Assembly (NCBI RefSeq): GCF_041260155.1
Contig: NW_027248372.1
Span: 384,501 to 448,500, forward strand
Source of the DNA: Ptychodera flava
Taxonomy: Eukaryota > Hemichordata > Enteropneusta > Ptychoderidae
Reading direction: 5' to 3'
Length of the DNA: 64,000 bases
Below are positions 12,091 through 25,500 of this stretch, in pieces. Under the pieces are notes generated by a model. That model had not been told where the DNA came from and searched no databases. It was given only the letters and a program-made list of their open reading frames with translations. Position numbers and translations under genes: made by a program. Each line of letters begins with the position of its first letter. The stretch's first letter is position 1.

Positions 12091-15000
12091 CTGCCAGTAA
12101 GATAGTGAAACTCAAGGCATAGAGACTTTGATGTGCTCACTTTGAAAAAGGAACACTCATCTGTCAGATAACTGATTCATTCCAATTGACCAAAATCCAG
12201 CATTGATTGTATATTTTTTGTTAATATATATCTTCTATCAGCATAATTGTATTTATTTCAAGAGACATTTTCAGTTATTATAGCCTTTGAAAGATTCTGA
12301 GAATTGATGACGTGCTAATGTTTCTATGGATAATATGAAGAGTGGCTTTACTACACGTCAATGATCTTTGTAAATAATTCATTTACATTTACACACATTT
12401 ACCTTGAAAAGTTAACTTTTTCTTTTGTCATTTCTTAGTTAGCAGCATCCATTGTGTAACCTAGTGTAGATGCTCTAGATTTCAATATTAATGGGTCTGA
12501 AGAGTTGCTCACCTAACCCGTTCACCCCATTCCCAGTCAACAGGTCAACAATCACTGTTGATAACAATGGGTTTGGGTCAAACCATTGTGGTGAAAGGGT
12601 CAATGAGACCCGGTGTTTGCTCCAGTGGTGTTATGGCAACAAATTCTGTACTTTCCGTTGATCACAGTTGCCAACCATAAAGTACAATGTATGATCACAG
12701 TTGCCAAGCACAATGCAAAACCAATAAGAGGAGTGTGTAAACCTCAGCAATCACTCTACAGGTCTCATGTGAAGGCTGTGTCAGACAAATGGTGTATATA
12801 GTTCCATTTCACAATAAATAGGCCGTGTAGAGTCCTCTTGACCATACATGTATGTATGTATTGTTGCTAACTCTTTCAGTTTTGCTTAGACTAGTATTGT
12901 ATTTCCTCTTTGAACTTAACAGCAACACAAAACATTTTGTGTTTCATCTCAATAAGAAGTTGAACCCAAACGGTGTGTAGATCACAAATATTTCATATCT
13001 AAAGATATTTTCATTGATTTGACTGATAAGAATTCCAAGTATTGCCAATGTCATTGCACAGATTACAATATGCCAGTCTTTTCCTCATAGAGATATTTTT
13101 CAAGGTAACAGTGAAGATACTGGACCCAGACAGCATCATCAAATTTATCATGTATAACGTACGGGTTGTTTTGATGAGGGACAGAGTGCATAGAACTACA
13201 GGATCACACACTCCCAAAGAAAACACTTTCAGTTTGTATCCAAAAGTTTGTTTCCTTTTATCATCACTCAGTGCATTTGACAAGACATATTCTGAAGAAC
13301 TGGCATGTAAACTTAAAGAATCAAGCGGTTGCTTGCCCTGCTAGACTATTGTGTGTTTTGTTTGTTTTCATAGCATATTTTTCACAAACATACGTAAGCA
13401 ATTTATGTGTAATCATGTTGAAGATATGACAATGTACCTAGCATGACCATTTGTGCATGTGCTCAATCTCAGAGGGTCAGCTACATGTCACATTCAAGAT
13501 CCCATCAAAATTGTGAATGTTACAAAACTACAGTCATGTTTGACTGATCAAACACAATACCTTGGTAATAGTCTTCCATAATGGCAAAACTTACGCCAAC
13601 AAAAAATTTCATTCGTTTAAGTTATGAGGTAAATCATTTTGGTGCTATTTTGGAAATATTGCATGGTATTCAGACAAAGATTGGTTGTAAAAGAACCCTG
13701 TGGTTTAGCTACTCTAGTGATCATGTTGTGATATTGTTCTGTACAAGCATACCTCAGTTGAATTGGTTGAAAATGTTGTTCCAATAAAAAGTTCTTTTGA
13801 TCAGACCATAAGTGTGTTGACCCAAGATTTAACAGAAAACCATAGAGTGTGCTTCATAGTTTACACTGTCCAGGGTACACCAGTACCAAATCAGTGGACA
13901 GACCCCGATCCTCACAACCTGGGATTAGAGGCAGCAGTCATGCACGGTTTGGTTATAGCTTGCTGATAGTTCCATGTGGCTAATGCATTAATCTGGATTG
14001 GCAATCTTTTATGAGTATTGAGTGTCATTATTTTTACTTTCTTGCTTTCTTCCCAGAGCATGTTCAAATGCATGTGACAGATTAGCATCTGACACAAATT
14101 CAATTGCCAACACTAGAATTGCATTTTACGCTGTCACAAAAATTTTGATTATAAACCCCATTACAGCTATTTCAAGATCTACATGTACCAGTAGTAGGCC
14201 ACGGAAGAAATTACACTAAACAAAATTACGGAAAAAGTTATGTTGTACAACAAGCAAATATACTCTCATATCATGAATACTCAATAAAATGATCCGTCAC
14301 TTTTATTGTCATATTTAAAAACATTTTCCAAATATTGCACCAATTATAAGATTTTACATACACATAAAATCTTTCAGTAAAAAATAATCAACTGTCTGAA
14401 AACATTCCCCTTTCCTGATATACAGGAATGTCTTCAAAATGCAATCAAGACAGCAAGCGTCACAATGCAAAATTACAGCAAATCGTGGTCGAGACACTGT
14501 ACAACCTTGGTACCATATATCTCTCAAGCAGTTCAGAGTTCTCAGCTGCTGAGATAGAGCAGTAAACTGAGTCCATTCCATGTCTATCTGTTTGTTTGTT
14601 TGTTATTAGAAACTAAAAAACTTCAAGAACACAACTTCATACCTCACACATGATCTCATTTCCTGAACAACACTACAGATCATGCCACAAAGGTACACAT
14701 TCAATTTGCTTCAAGTTCAAGTGTGAGGTATCAGCGTACCTTAGGAACACTGGGCCACATTTCTCCTACAGTAGTAATCAATGCTTTTCTTAGGGTGCCT
14801 TGCATGATGAAGTAGTGTAAACATAACCCCTAAGATACTGTTAAATCGTAATAAAGCTTAGCCTGGGCCCAGGATTTGTTAGATTTCCAGGAGTTGCCAC
14901 TAATGTATAGTATTGATATGTGGTAAATACACAATGGTCCATTGGTAAATATGAAGGTATCATACAACAAATCTTATCAGACACATTTCACAGGCCATGT

Positions 15001-16118
15001 CTGGGTTGAAACAATCCACTGTTGATACAATAACTTAAATACATGCAGCTGCGGTAAGTTTACATTTCAGTTTGATGATTTATAACCTGAGAAATATCAC
15101 TATAATTAGTGTAATTGACTTTGACTGTGTCACTGTTAAAATACATCTGCATTTACAACAAAAAAACTTAATTATCCATAAGCAAATATTTAAATATCAA
15201 AAAGCATACACAAACCATAGACAAGATGAACATGTAAGCTTTCAAAAATTTCAAACATGTTGTTTCAGGTGAGAAGCATTGTGCCTCTTCAAATCAGGTC
15301 ACCCATACTTTTTTAAAAGTTGGTATTAGTTTAACATTTTCCACATACACAAAATGATCAATTGGGATCTAAAATAAAACTGATAAATCCCATATTGTAG
15401 ACTTGGTTCAAGTCAGTGATTTTGTAAAGTCAAGTCATTTCAGCAGGTTATAATGCATTGATGACACTTTTTGTGTGAAACGCTTTGAGTAAGATGATCG
15501 CAGTATGATCAGATCTTGTAGTACATTTGTGCATGCGTTGAGTGAATGCAATCTGCAGCAAGTTTCTCCTGGAACATGAATCCAGCGACAGCTTAAGTAT
15601 GTTGCAGTCAGAAAGAAACAGTCACGATTTCTCTACTACATCGCGTTCACCAAATTATTTCTTTATTCTCAGACTTGGACCAAGTCTACACTTAATTGAA
15701 AATGCCATCAAAGTTTGGCAAACTTTTAATCTGTGCAGAACAGTTTGGATTTCTTGTAAGTTTGGGCGATAGAGTCAAATTTTGATAAAAAGCTGATTTC
15801 AAAAAGCTATGAAGACGATCACTATGGGAATTTTAATTTCATACTATTTTTTTTCTGTTTTTAAGACAGATATCCTCATCATATGGCTCATAAGAAAACA
15901 CTCTGGTGTTTCCTTTTCGGAGAGTTTATCAGATTGAAATAACACTGATATGACCTGGGACTGACGGTTTAGTGGGTTTTTTTGAAAAACAAACGCAAGC
16001 AGGAAATACCTGAGTTCCAGATTTGCCGCCTTTCATTTTGGGGAGGGAAAATATGGCAACAACTGGACCAAACGTCATGATGAACACATACCGGTAAACT
16101 AGGTTCTTATCAAGGTTA
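12091..16118. other. Non-coding spacer between torsin and HSD17B7-like genes
   Basis: No gene is supported. It may hold the torsin 3' UTR; AATAAA occurs at 11770 and at 12813-12818, and neither can be proved to be used. It also holds a reverse-strand copy of the dispersed repeat of about 90 bp at about 12515-12610. Short open frames here (for example 13042-13344) have no recognisable domain. Confidence 0.5.
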
Positions 16119-16328
16119 TTAACCCTTTGAGTGCTGTACATTTTGCCATCAAAATTTTAGTGCAAAATTTTTGCCATTTTTTATAAAAACTTTTTGTAAA
16201 TGTTTCAACAATTTTGGACAAAACAGACTTCACTTGTCATTGGCTACAATTTTTGATAACAATTTTGGAAAAATCTGGAAAAAAAATTGTTGGGTTAAAA
16301 AAATTGACTTTGGCACTTAAAGGGTTAA
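16119..16328. mobile_element. piggyBac-type MITE (TTAA-CCCTTT ends)
   Basis: TTAACCCTTTGAGTGC at the left and GCACTTAAAGGGTTAA at the right enclose about 200 bp. TTAA plus a CCCTTT end is typical of piggyBac elements. No transposase is present. It lies about 440 bp beyond the stop codon of the HSD17B7-like gene. Confidence 0.75.
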
Positions 16329-16771
16329 CAAAAGGATTAGGACACTGTAGGAAAGCTACTTTTAGTTTGCTACCTCTGCCAGGTTCACTGTTATGAACCC
16401 AGTCAGGCCTAAACCCTTGTATGGGGAGATTACTCTGGTAAGTTACCAGAAAGTCAGGCCCAAAAGAGCTAATGTATAGCAGAGAGATTATTGTCATTAG
16501 ACTCCAGTTTTGATGGATTGTGCAAATTTCATAATATAACGTTATGGTCATTTTGATGAATTTGGACATTAGAAGTTGTTTTGGTTTACATTTGAACCAT
16601 ATTACAATCATTGATGCACAGACACTAATCTGCTTCACCATCTATGATTGACGGTAATTTGTGTTCTTATTTTTCTTTTCTACCAAAATTTAAACATAAA
16701 AGAAATTTGCATCTCCACACATTTTTCTTTGGCAATGGGATAATTTTATACCACGATTGCCCAATTTGCCA

Positions 16772-19700
16772 TCAATCTCTCTTGTATTTTCTCCTGTATG
16801 TCTGTTCCATTGCCACCAATTTCTTGTAAAGTTGCATTGGGACGTCCTTCTCATAAGTCAGCTGAAATATCATGAAAAGAAAAGAAAACACAGGACAGGA
16901 GTAAACATTTAGTTGTCACTTATAGGGCATAGATCAAACAATAAAGCTGGTTGCAAATAAAACTAGACGTTTGAAAATCTAAAACTTGTCTGCAAATTTT
17001 GAATACATTTTAGAAACTGTGCCTGCAAAAACAACAAAAATGCACCTTAATGGACAACCGTTAATGTTGATATACACACTAGAAAAGGCATATTAATGGC
17101 TAAGACTACAACCTGCATGCAACAACAGCCATGCATGCAACACTAAAAAATACCGCAATTATACGGTGTCGCTCAAATTTGATCAGAACTGGTATATACC
17201 TGTATGGGTACCAAAGATCAACAATAAATGTTGTTTCTATCTGTTCAGTGGAGGAAAATTCTACATTGATATTATGACAATGATTTCTGCACAGTACAAC
17301 CAGAAAAACAACAAGAAATATTTAAACCAGAAAAACAAGAATGACAAATTTTTAAAGTAAATAAGGTCTGAAACTTTAGGTACTGGAGGTCAACTTCAGC
17401 AACATGCATAGCAGAAACAGCCCCTGTCTTTAAATAGGTCCGTGTAAGTTGTTGAGTTAGTAACAGTAGACAGTCTACCCCCCTCTACTGTCTATGGTTT
17501 CAGCAGGTCTGTTAATATGTAACAGTTCATAAACGATGACAGGACATGACTAAAGGTCAGTGGAGTTGGCCTGTTTCTTACTGGCATGCCATTACTCCTG
17601 CACATTTGCAGGATTTCCCTTTTTCTTACCTCATTTGCACATTTTTGACACTAACGTGTTCATTTTAACAACGTCACATCTCAACCCCTGCATCTACCTG
17701 TACACCAAATACTGAGATGGTAGCTTTGGCGGTATGGGAGCCTTTGTGTATGACGGACATACATCCGCACATACATACCCACATACATACATACAGACGC
17801 CACCGACTCATCATATAAGCTCTTTTTGGTATTTATATACAAAACCAAATATGAGCTAAAAATGTCACAAAATTCCTGGCAGCAGTGCCCAATGTTGTAC
17901 ACAGGCAGCTTGGGGTACAGTTATATGTACCAAATGATTTTGGTAATATCTAAGTTCTGGGTTAAAACGATTTGTATAGTTTTCTTAAAATTGAAACACA
18001 TTTGAAAAACATTCTACAAATAGCTTCACTGGGGATGAAAATAGGTGACAGAATCAGAATAAGAGTCTCAGAATACTTCTTAAAGACATTTAATTTTATT
18101 GTCACTATTTTGGACATAAACTCACAATGGCAAGAGTTAGATTGTTAGACATTTTGGTAATGCGCAGACTAACTTCAATTTTGCTGAGGTCAAAACTTGC
18201 TGTCACATTGACAATGAGTTTCCTATCTTTTTGCATGGTTATTAACATATGAATAGATTGCTCTAAAAGCAGAGGGGTGGCCCACCTCTGAAAATCCCTT
18301 GTAGAAAGCCTGTTTGAATCATAATGTAGTTATCAATCCAGGTATTATTACAATATCCTATTTTCCACTTATTTAACTTGTCACAATGAATAACTCTTTG
18401 TCAGTTTCCCACTCCGTGGCTGTTAACAGAAATTCATTTCTATCTTTCTTCATAATTCACTTTACAGCCAATTAACTTTTTTATGGACAAGAAAAAACTA
18501 ATCAAAAATCTGGACTTTTGTTAAGGTATTTAAGACCAACCTTTTCTTGTCGTAGGAACCTGTTTCCAAGGACTGTTGCACTGCTGTGGTACTTTTTATC
18601 TACGTCTATTTTTGATGGGTCTTTGTTGAAGAACCAGAACTGTAAGAGCAATAAAATGGTGTAAAGGTATCTGCATATTGATATCTACAGTGTACTTAAT
18701 TATCTAAGGCAAAATTTATTTGGTGCCTGATATTTTTTGAAATATTTAGGAGTCAACTCAGTTGTTTGTCTGTAATCACAATATTGTTGTACGTATGCAT
18801 TCAAAGAAAATTGAAAGATACCACATTGTTGGGATGACATTGACACTGAATGCAGCTTGGTTCAAAACAACTCACTATGGAGATGTTAAATATCTATATT
18901 TGCCAAGCCTGACCTGCTGTCAAATAGAATGAATGTTGCCTCATCCACACAAATGCGACAGCAAAAAAGGGTGGACACTAACATCATGATGCAGAGGCAA
19001 TTGGCCAGGTCACTATGGACAGACACCGCTACTTACCAAACACTCAGCACCATTGTATGGACTCAGTGTCATGGTTGGTGATACAATACGAAACTGAAAA
19101 AAAGAAAAACATTGAATAGAAATGTATTAATGCATCAATCATTCAGTCAATTTTGTACAGCTTTATTCAGTATGTCTACGACATCTGTGTTTCCTCTGGC
19201 TTCTGAAATTTTTTAGTAAATTTACGAATTGGGTTTTGAAACTTTTCGTAAATTTTGAAATTCATAAGTAAACTTAACCGTTCCAATACGGAATATCATT
19301 CAATCAAATTCAAATTAAGTGCAACATGTGCTTAGACAGAACTATTTTGAGGTTTGGGGGCCTTCAGCTCTCAATCAACTAGCTGCTTCCTTGCATTCGT
19401 ATATTTACCAATCAACAATGGAAAAAAATTAGTAAATCATCTAAAAAATTAGTAATTTTACGAATTTGAGAGTGGCAGAGGAAACACAGGACATATACTG
19501 TCAGGGTACTGAATTTTCTCATGTCACCTGCACATTGTTGTTCTCTTCTACATTGCTGGCAAATTTTTTCCAAATCAAGGTAGAATGCACCTCGGGGATA
19601 GATACCTGTATTTGGACTCGCAAACTTTCATAATGATGTGTCAGTCTAACACTTTTTGGGGCTGATTTTGAAACTCACAAAGTAAACAAAGTTTTCATCA

Positions 19701-22553
19701 GTTTATTTTCTTGAATATACAGTAGAAATTTTATTTTTCCCTTTGGAGTCAACACAGGGTGGCAGCCATTTTAAATTGAAAACATTATTTTCGTTGAAAG
19801 AAAAAGTCTTGTGTGCCCAACCATGACTCCTAGCAAACTTACCAAAATCAATATCGGTATGAACAAAGACCAGAACCAGCTTGGCATGATGTTGTTTGTC
19901 ATGTTGGTCATGACAAGTCCCGGATTGGTCACATGATTGTAGATTCCTTTGGAATTGAGTTCTTGGTTGATGGCGATGCTCAGTAGATCCACTGCGTATT
20001 TAGATGAGGCGTAAGGCTCATACCTGAAGGAGTAAATTTCATGTGACAGTCTGTGAGTCAATCTGTGTTTTGACATCAGATCTGATGTTAAACAGAAAAA
20101 CAACTACTGTGCAATGTGGGTTTGGGGAGCAGTCAGACAGTTTTCAGGTTAGGGTAGCATGCATCTCATTAACCACTAATGTAAACTATGGCTCAAACTT
20201 TTCTTAACCATTCTCTTGGATGATCAAGAATACAAATCAGGTATATTGAGCAAGTTTTGACTTTTTGAAATTATACTTTCTGGCAAAAAAAGTCATAATT
20301 TCAATTATCACAAAAAACATATGAGTCAACATGAAGGCTGTTCCAGGAGGCCATACTCCTCCCCCCTGATTTTCTAATAAAACCTAGCTATGTTTTTCAG
20401 TAATTTCATAGCTGTTAGGTAGATTTGAAAGGTCATTTTTTACAATTCCACATCTTCAGTTACAATCATATCTTCCTACCAAGTATCACAGGTGCATGCT
20501 GCCCTTTTCAAATCTCTACCGTTGACAGACACTAAACAAACACAAAATCTAATAACTCTCTCTACTATCTCTCTACTATGCAAATATGCTCCCTAGCCAT
20601 ATTACATATATGGCATGGGAGCATAACAAGACAGTGAAAATTTAATTAACTTCATACAAGCTTCGAATAAGTACAGACAAGGAGAAGATCACAAAGCAGT
20701 GATCACCAAGAGTAGAAAATACTGAGTTGTAAAAAAAAAATCAGTGGCTTACCCATTCTCGTGTTGTATATCATCTAAACTAAATGCAGCTTTCTTTGCA
20801 TTGCTGGAAGACGTCCACACAACTGTTGCTGGCCTGGACTGTTTACTGAGTAAGTCTTCAAGTTCCTTCAACTGTAGACAAACAGCACAGCATACAGGTT
20901 CAACCTTTCAATGGAGCTGATCACAAATGATGTCATTTTTTCTCTCATTAATATGCATAAATAAACATTTTCCGCGTAAATGACGAAAATAAAACCTGCT
21001 AGTGTTACAATGGCGACTAAAAGTCACACTTATTCTTATGACTTTATGACTCAGATTACAAGCTGCAACAACAAAATTTGTCCAAATTTTGGGCAGTGTT
21101 GTTCGATATCAAGCACATGCAGCTATATTTAGTAACAAGCCTGAAATCGCAATCAATGCTATTATATACTTTGACGTGAGATGACGAAGTTCAATGAGGC
21201 TGTTGTAAAGACGTCACATTTCATTATCAATATGTAAAAGTTCATATCTGTCTGAAATTTTGATGACAATTAATTCATGCAGTAAAAACGGTGAAGTTAG
21301 CACTTTGTTGCTACCAATTTGACCAAGACTAGAAGATTCAAATTTAAAAGGATCTGACAAAAAAGGCTGCAGAACTGAAAAACACAGGTATGAAAGGGAA
21401 AAAATTTGTTCCCAATTTCTATCTGAAACAGGAAATGAGGCGTGTGCGAAGCTGCATTGATGAAGGCTTGCCCTGAACATGGTAACTGTATAAAAGAGTC
21501 GGGAATGAATTCAAGCACAACCAATCAACACTGACTGTTATCTGATTCAACACTAACTGACACTTTGCATCATGTCATTCAATGTACAAATTCACAAGGT
21601 CAAAACTATAGAAGGTCACAAGGTCAAAACTCGAGCAACCAAGCACCACTATTGAAAGTACTCATGTAGTTGATTGTCTTGTAAGTGTCCACATCAGTAC
21701 ATCACCTCTGCTTAATAAAGGCGGACCATCATTAACAACATTGCCCTCTAGTCTGATCCAATCCTGTCGATCCACTTGTGTTCTTGGACATACCACATAC
21801 TGGTACCCACAATGCAGTTGTGGGTTGAAACGGTAAGTCTGGAGGAGGAAAGGATGAACCAGTACTCACCAGTATGAAGTGACCGAACACATTGGTGGTA
21901 AAGACTGCCCTGAGACCATCTTTCGTAGTACTGTCCTGCTGCATTAAGAGACCCTCACCAGTGGAAATCATATGAACAACTTTCCTACATTGAATGAAGA
22001 AACAAAAATCGCTCAAATCATTTTGTACTTATCCAGCCCTCTCACTGTGGGATTGTGAGGAATTCCATGTCAAGCATATACAAGGAAAAGAATAATGTGG
22101 TGTGTAAAAGATTGGTAAAAATCTCATGTGGTGGTGTGCCACATTGGCCTATGGGGCACAGTGATGTATTTTGGTATATTTTGACTTGCCTTTGTTCAGC
22201 CAATGATTTGAGCTTGACTGTTGCTATGGCATGCCAGTCACGACGCCAGTCACAGCATCAGTGTTCAAATTGACTTAGGATGCTGTGCAGCTTATCAACA
22301 CTATACAAGTTTCAGTTTCAAGTTGTCAATGAGCTACATAGTGCTGGTAATGTCAACACTGGCATTATTGATCAGTACATGTACCAGAGCAGACACGATA
22401 ATTACTGGTCTGTGTGGTTGCAGCAGAATGCTGATTTGGTTAGAGCAAAAAATCACAATTCAAATAGGTCCTAAAAAGTATGACAACACACATCTATGGA
22501 TATTATAACAGGCAATCAATGCATTTCGTGAAAGCTAGTGACTGCTTGCGCAT

Positions 22554-22596
<43 letters not shown>

Positions 22597-25500
22597 TATA
22601 TATCCCACAACACCCTCTAAACATTACCGACACAAAAACTGCCACTTACGTGGAAAATAGACCCCTGAAAAAATTGCCCCAATCAACTGATGGATTTGGC
22701 ATAATCCCTGCATTGAAGTAGAGGTAATCAATATGACTATATCTGAAAGGAAAGAACACGAGAGTATAAAAGAAACACACAACCACCACTATTTACACAT
22801 TGTTGTTTTTTGTTGTTGTTTACAATATTTTTAGGAACATTTCACTGTGTTTTGCAGACACTAGTAGTACTAGTAGTACTCACATGATGAACTGGTTAAA
22901 ATAAATTTTCTTTTGCACTTAAAGGCATGGTTCAGACGTCAGATTGTCTCGCCAGGAAATTTATTCACTAGATTACAATTTAAATGGAAAACAAAAGGCT
23001 ATGACACCTTCATAATCCTCTTACAGACTAGAACAAACTCGATCCCTGGGATCAATTCCCCTATCTTTAAGGTCAGTGTCAGGCATCAGATTGTCTTGCC
23101 AGGCAATTTACTAAATAGATTACAATTTCAAAAAAAAAAAGGTTATGACACCTCCATAATCCTCTTACAGACTAGAACAAACTGATACTTAAGAGCAAGT
23201 CCCTACCTTTTCTTTTGAAAATCACATTTACCTTTGATTATATTAGTATACATGCATACATACATTTACAAGATTATACTATCAGTCCTTTTAAAGTTGT
23301 AATGTTGGCAGTAATAAATTGAAGACTTACGTACCTTTCTTTGAGTTCATCTGCAGCACTGTAAACTGACTGTACATCACTGACATCAATTTTCAAAGTA
23401 TCTACATGAGATCCCGGGTGGGAGAGTTGTAATGCTTTCTTGGCGGCATCAGCCTTGGTCATGTTACGACAAGCAAGGCAGACCCTCACAGTCTGGTCAG
23501 CTGTCAGGAGCCTCTCAGCCAATGCTAGACCAATACCACTGTCAAAAACAGAGATGAAATATTAGCCTTTCTTTGCATAGACTATATGTGGGTTGGCCCT
23601 ATGAGTATGGTGAGAGTGTACAGCTTTGGCTATGCTGCCTGTGGGAAGCAGCATTTGCCAAAGCCAGATACTCTCGTCATACTCGTACGGCTATATATGG
23701 AGCTACATTTTTTTTTCCTGAATGTGGCAGTCGCAATCCCTGGTTCTTGCATTAGTAGTAATAGTACTTGTTAAAGGCGGAGCCTCCCTTTAAAAGAACG
23801 CCAAGTTATGGCGGCGTTTACTGTATAAGTGGACACCAAACAGGCAACACGCAGGCACACACTCCAGAAAATGCAACTTTTTAGTTTTCCCCGGCCGCAA
23901 AAACACAGACAGACTGCCAAGAGGTCAGCGCGAAGTTGCTGCCAATCGTGCTCTGTGGTTATATTCAAAGTCTAACGCGACTGGAAGACAATTTTTTAGG
24001 AAATTCAAGCGTTTGTGGTGGGGAATCAATGACCGTTGGCGATTTGAACCTACCGTCAATCAAAACCTTGCATAAACTCTGTTTGCAGGATTAGCAAAAT
24101 GTGACAAAAGGTTGAGATCAGTTTGTGTAATTAATGTTATAGAAATCAAACATCGTACTGGCCAAGTGTTTGACTGGGAGGAGAACTCCACTAATGCGAG
24201 AACCTGGGATTGAAAAGTGCGGCTTTAACATCGACTATTAACATCTTGTTTTTCCCGTGGAGCTAGAAAAATGTTTTTCCTATCTTCTCCTATGGAAATT
24301 GAGTCAAGTTGATCAATAGACTACTAGTATTGATTTAGAGATAAAGCAAATGAAAATCCTGTCAAATTAAGCTCAAACTAGAGGGTTTTTGAAATACAGT
24401 CCTGTGTACACATTCTTGTTCTCCAACCCTGTGTAAAAATAGGGAACAGACAGACTGGTATTTTGCAACATGGATGTACAAGCTTACCACCATGATTGCA
24501 ACAATATCACATTATTGACTAGCCATGAGGGCGACAGCAATTACATCTGTACTCCGAGGGACTGTGAGTCATCCCCCAAAACAGACTGTTTCCCGAGGCC
24601 GAAGGCTGAGGGAAACAGTCTGTTTTTGGGGGTGACTCACAGGCCCGAGGGGTTAAAGACGTGTGCTGTTGCTCTCATGGCCAGTCAATATGTGTTTTAT
24701 AACACACCTCATAAGAAAGTACCATACACAAAGCTTGTCGCATGTAATATGTGGAGTGGTTCGGCAAGAATTTTTTTTTTTCCGACCGAGTCACAATACC
24801 TCTGCAGAACGTTCAATGCACCTTTAATTATCATGTTCGTCTGTTTCGAGTCCTTGTTGGCAAGCAGAGCACTCAGTTCTTCTTCAGATAGTAGGATAAA
24901 CCGCAAAATTTCTCGACTATCGTTTTGCTCAGCCGCAGACGACATGTTTGTTTACATTCCAGTTGACACATGCTCGCCAGTGTTGTTTTAGACGTCAGCG
25001 GGCGGCATCAGTTCCGACAAATGATGCCTGATGATGCCGATTACGTGGATCAGCATAAAAAGAACGCATCCCACGTGACTATCAATTGACGAATTAGAAT
25101 ATAGACTGCGGATGAGGTGTGTTATAATCATCACTATATGCAATGCCTTCCAGCTGTCCACATCCCATTTACTGTGTTCCTGTGGGGTCATGGAGGTAGC
25201 ATGGCACACAGCAGATTACATGCATTAATTGCTGAGATTAACAGCTGAGCCGCACAAAAGACAACCGTAACTCTGTAAAAAGTCATTCACGGTCTCAAGC
25301 ACAACCATTCGACTCAATGAAAGCAAACCATAGTTGCATCAGTGACGTTTTGCTTGCATTCAGTAGAATGACTGTGGTCTCGAGGGTTCCCTAGTCAACT
25401 TTTTAAATGTTAACAGGTGAAGCTAAAATTTCTGCCCAGAGAAAAATCAAGCCGTGTTTTGTTCAGGGCTGTGTGTTACCGGCGTTATACGGCCTTCCAC

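Noticed and set aside
13042-13344. 100-codon open frame between torsin and HSD17B7-like genes
   Set aside because: Overlaps an open frame on the other strand and has no recognisable motif.
16237-16641. 134-codon minus-strand frame
   Set aside because: Runs through the TTAA-CCCTTT MITE; downstream of the HSD17B7-like stop and not part of the gene.
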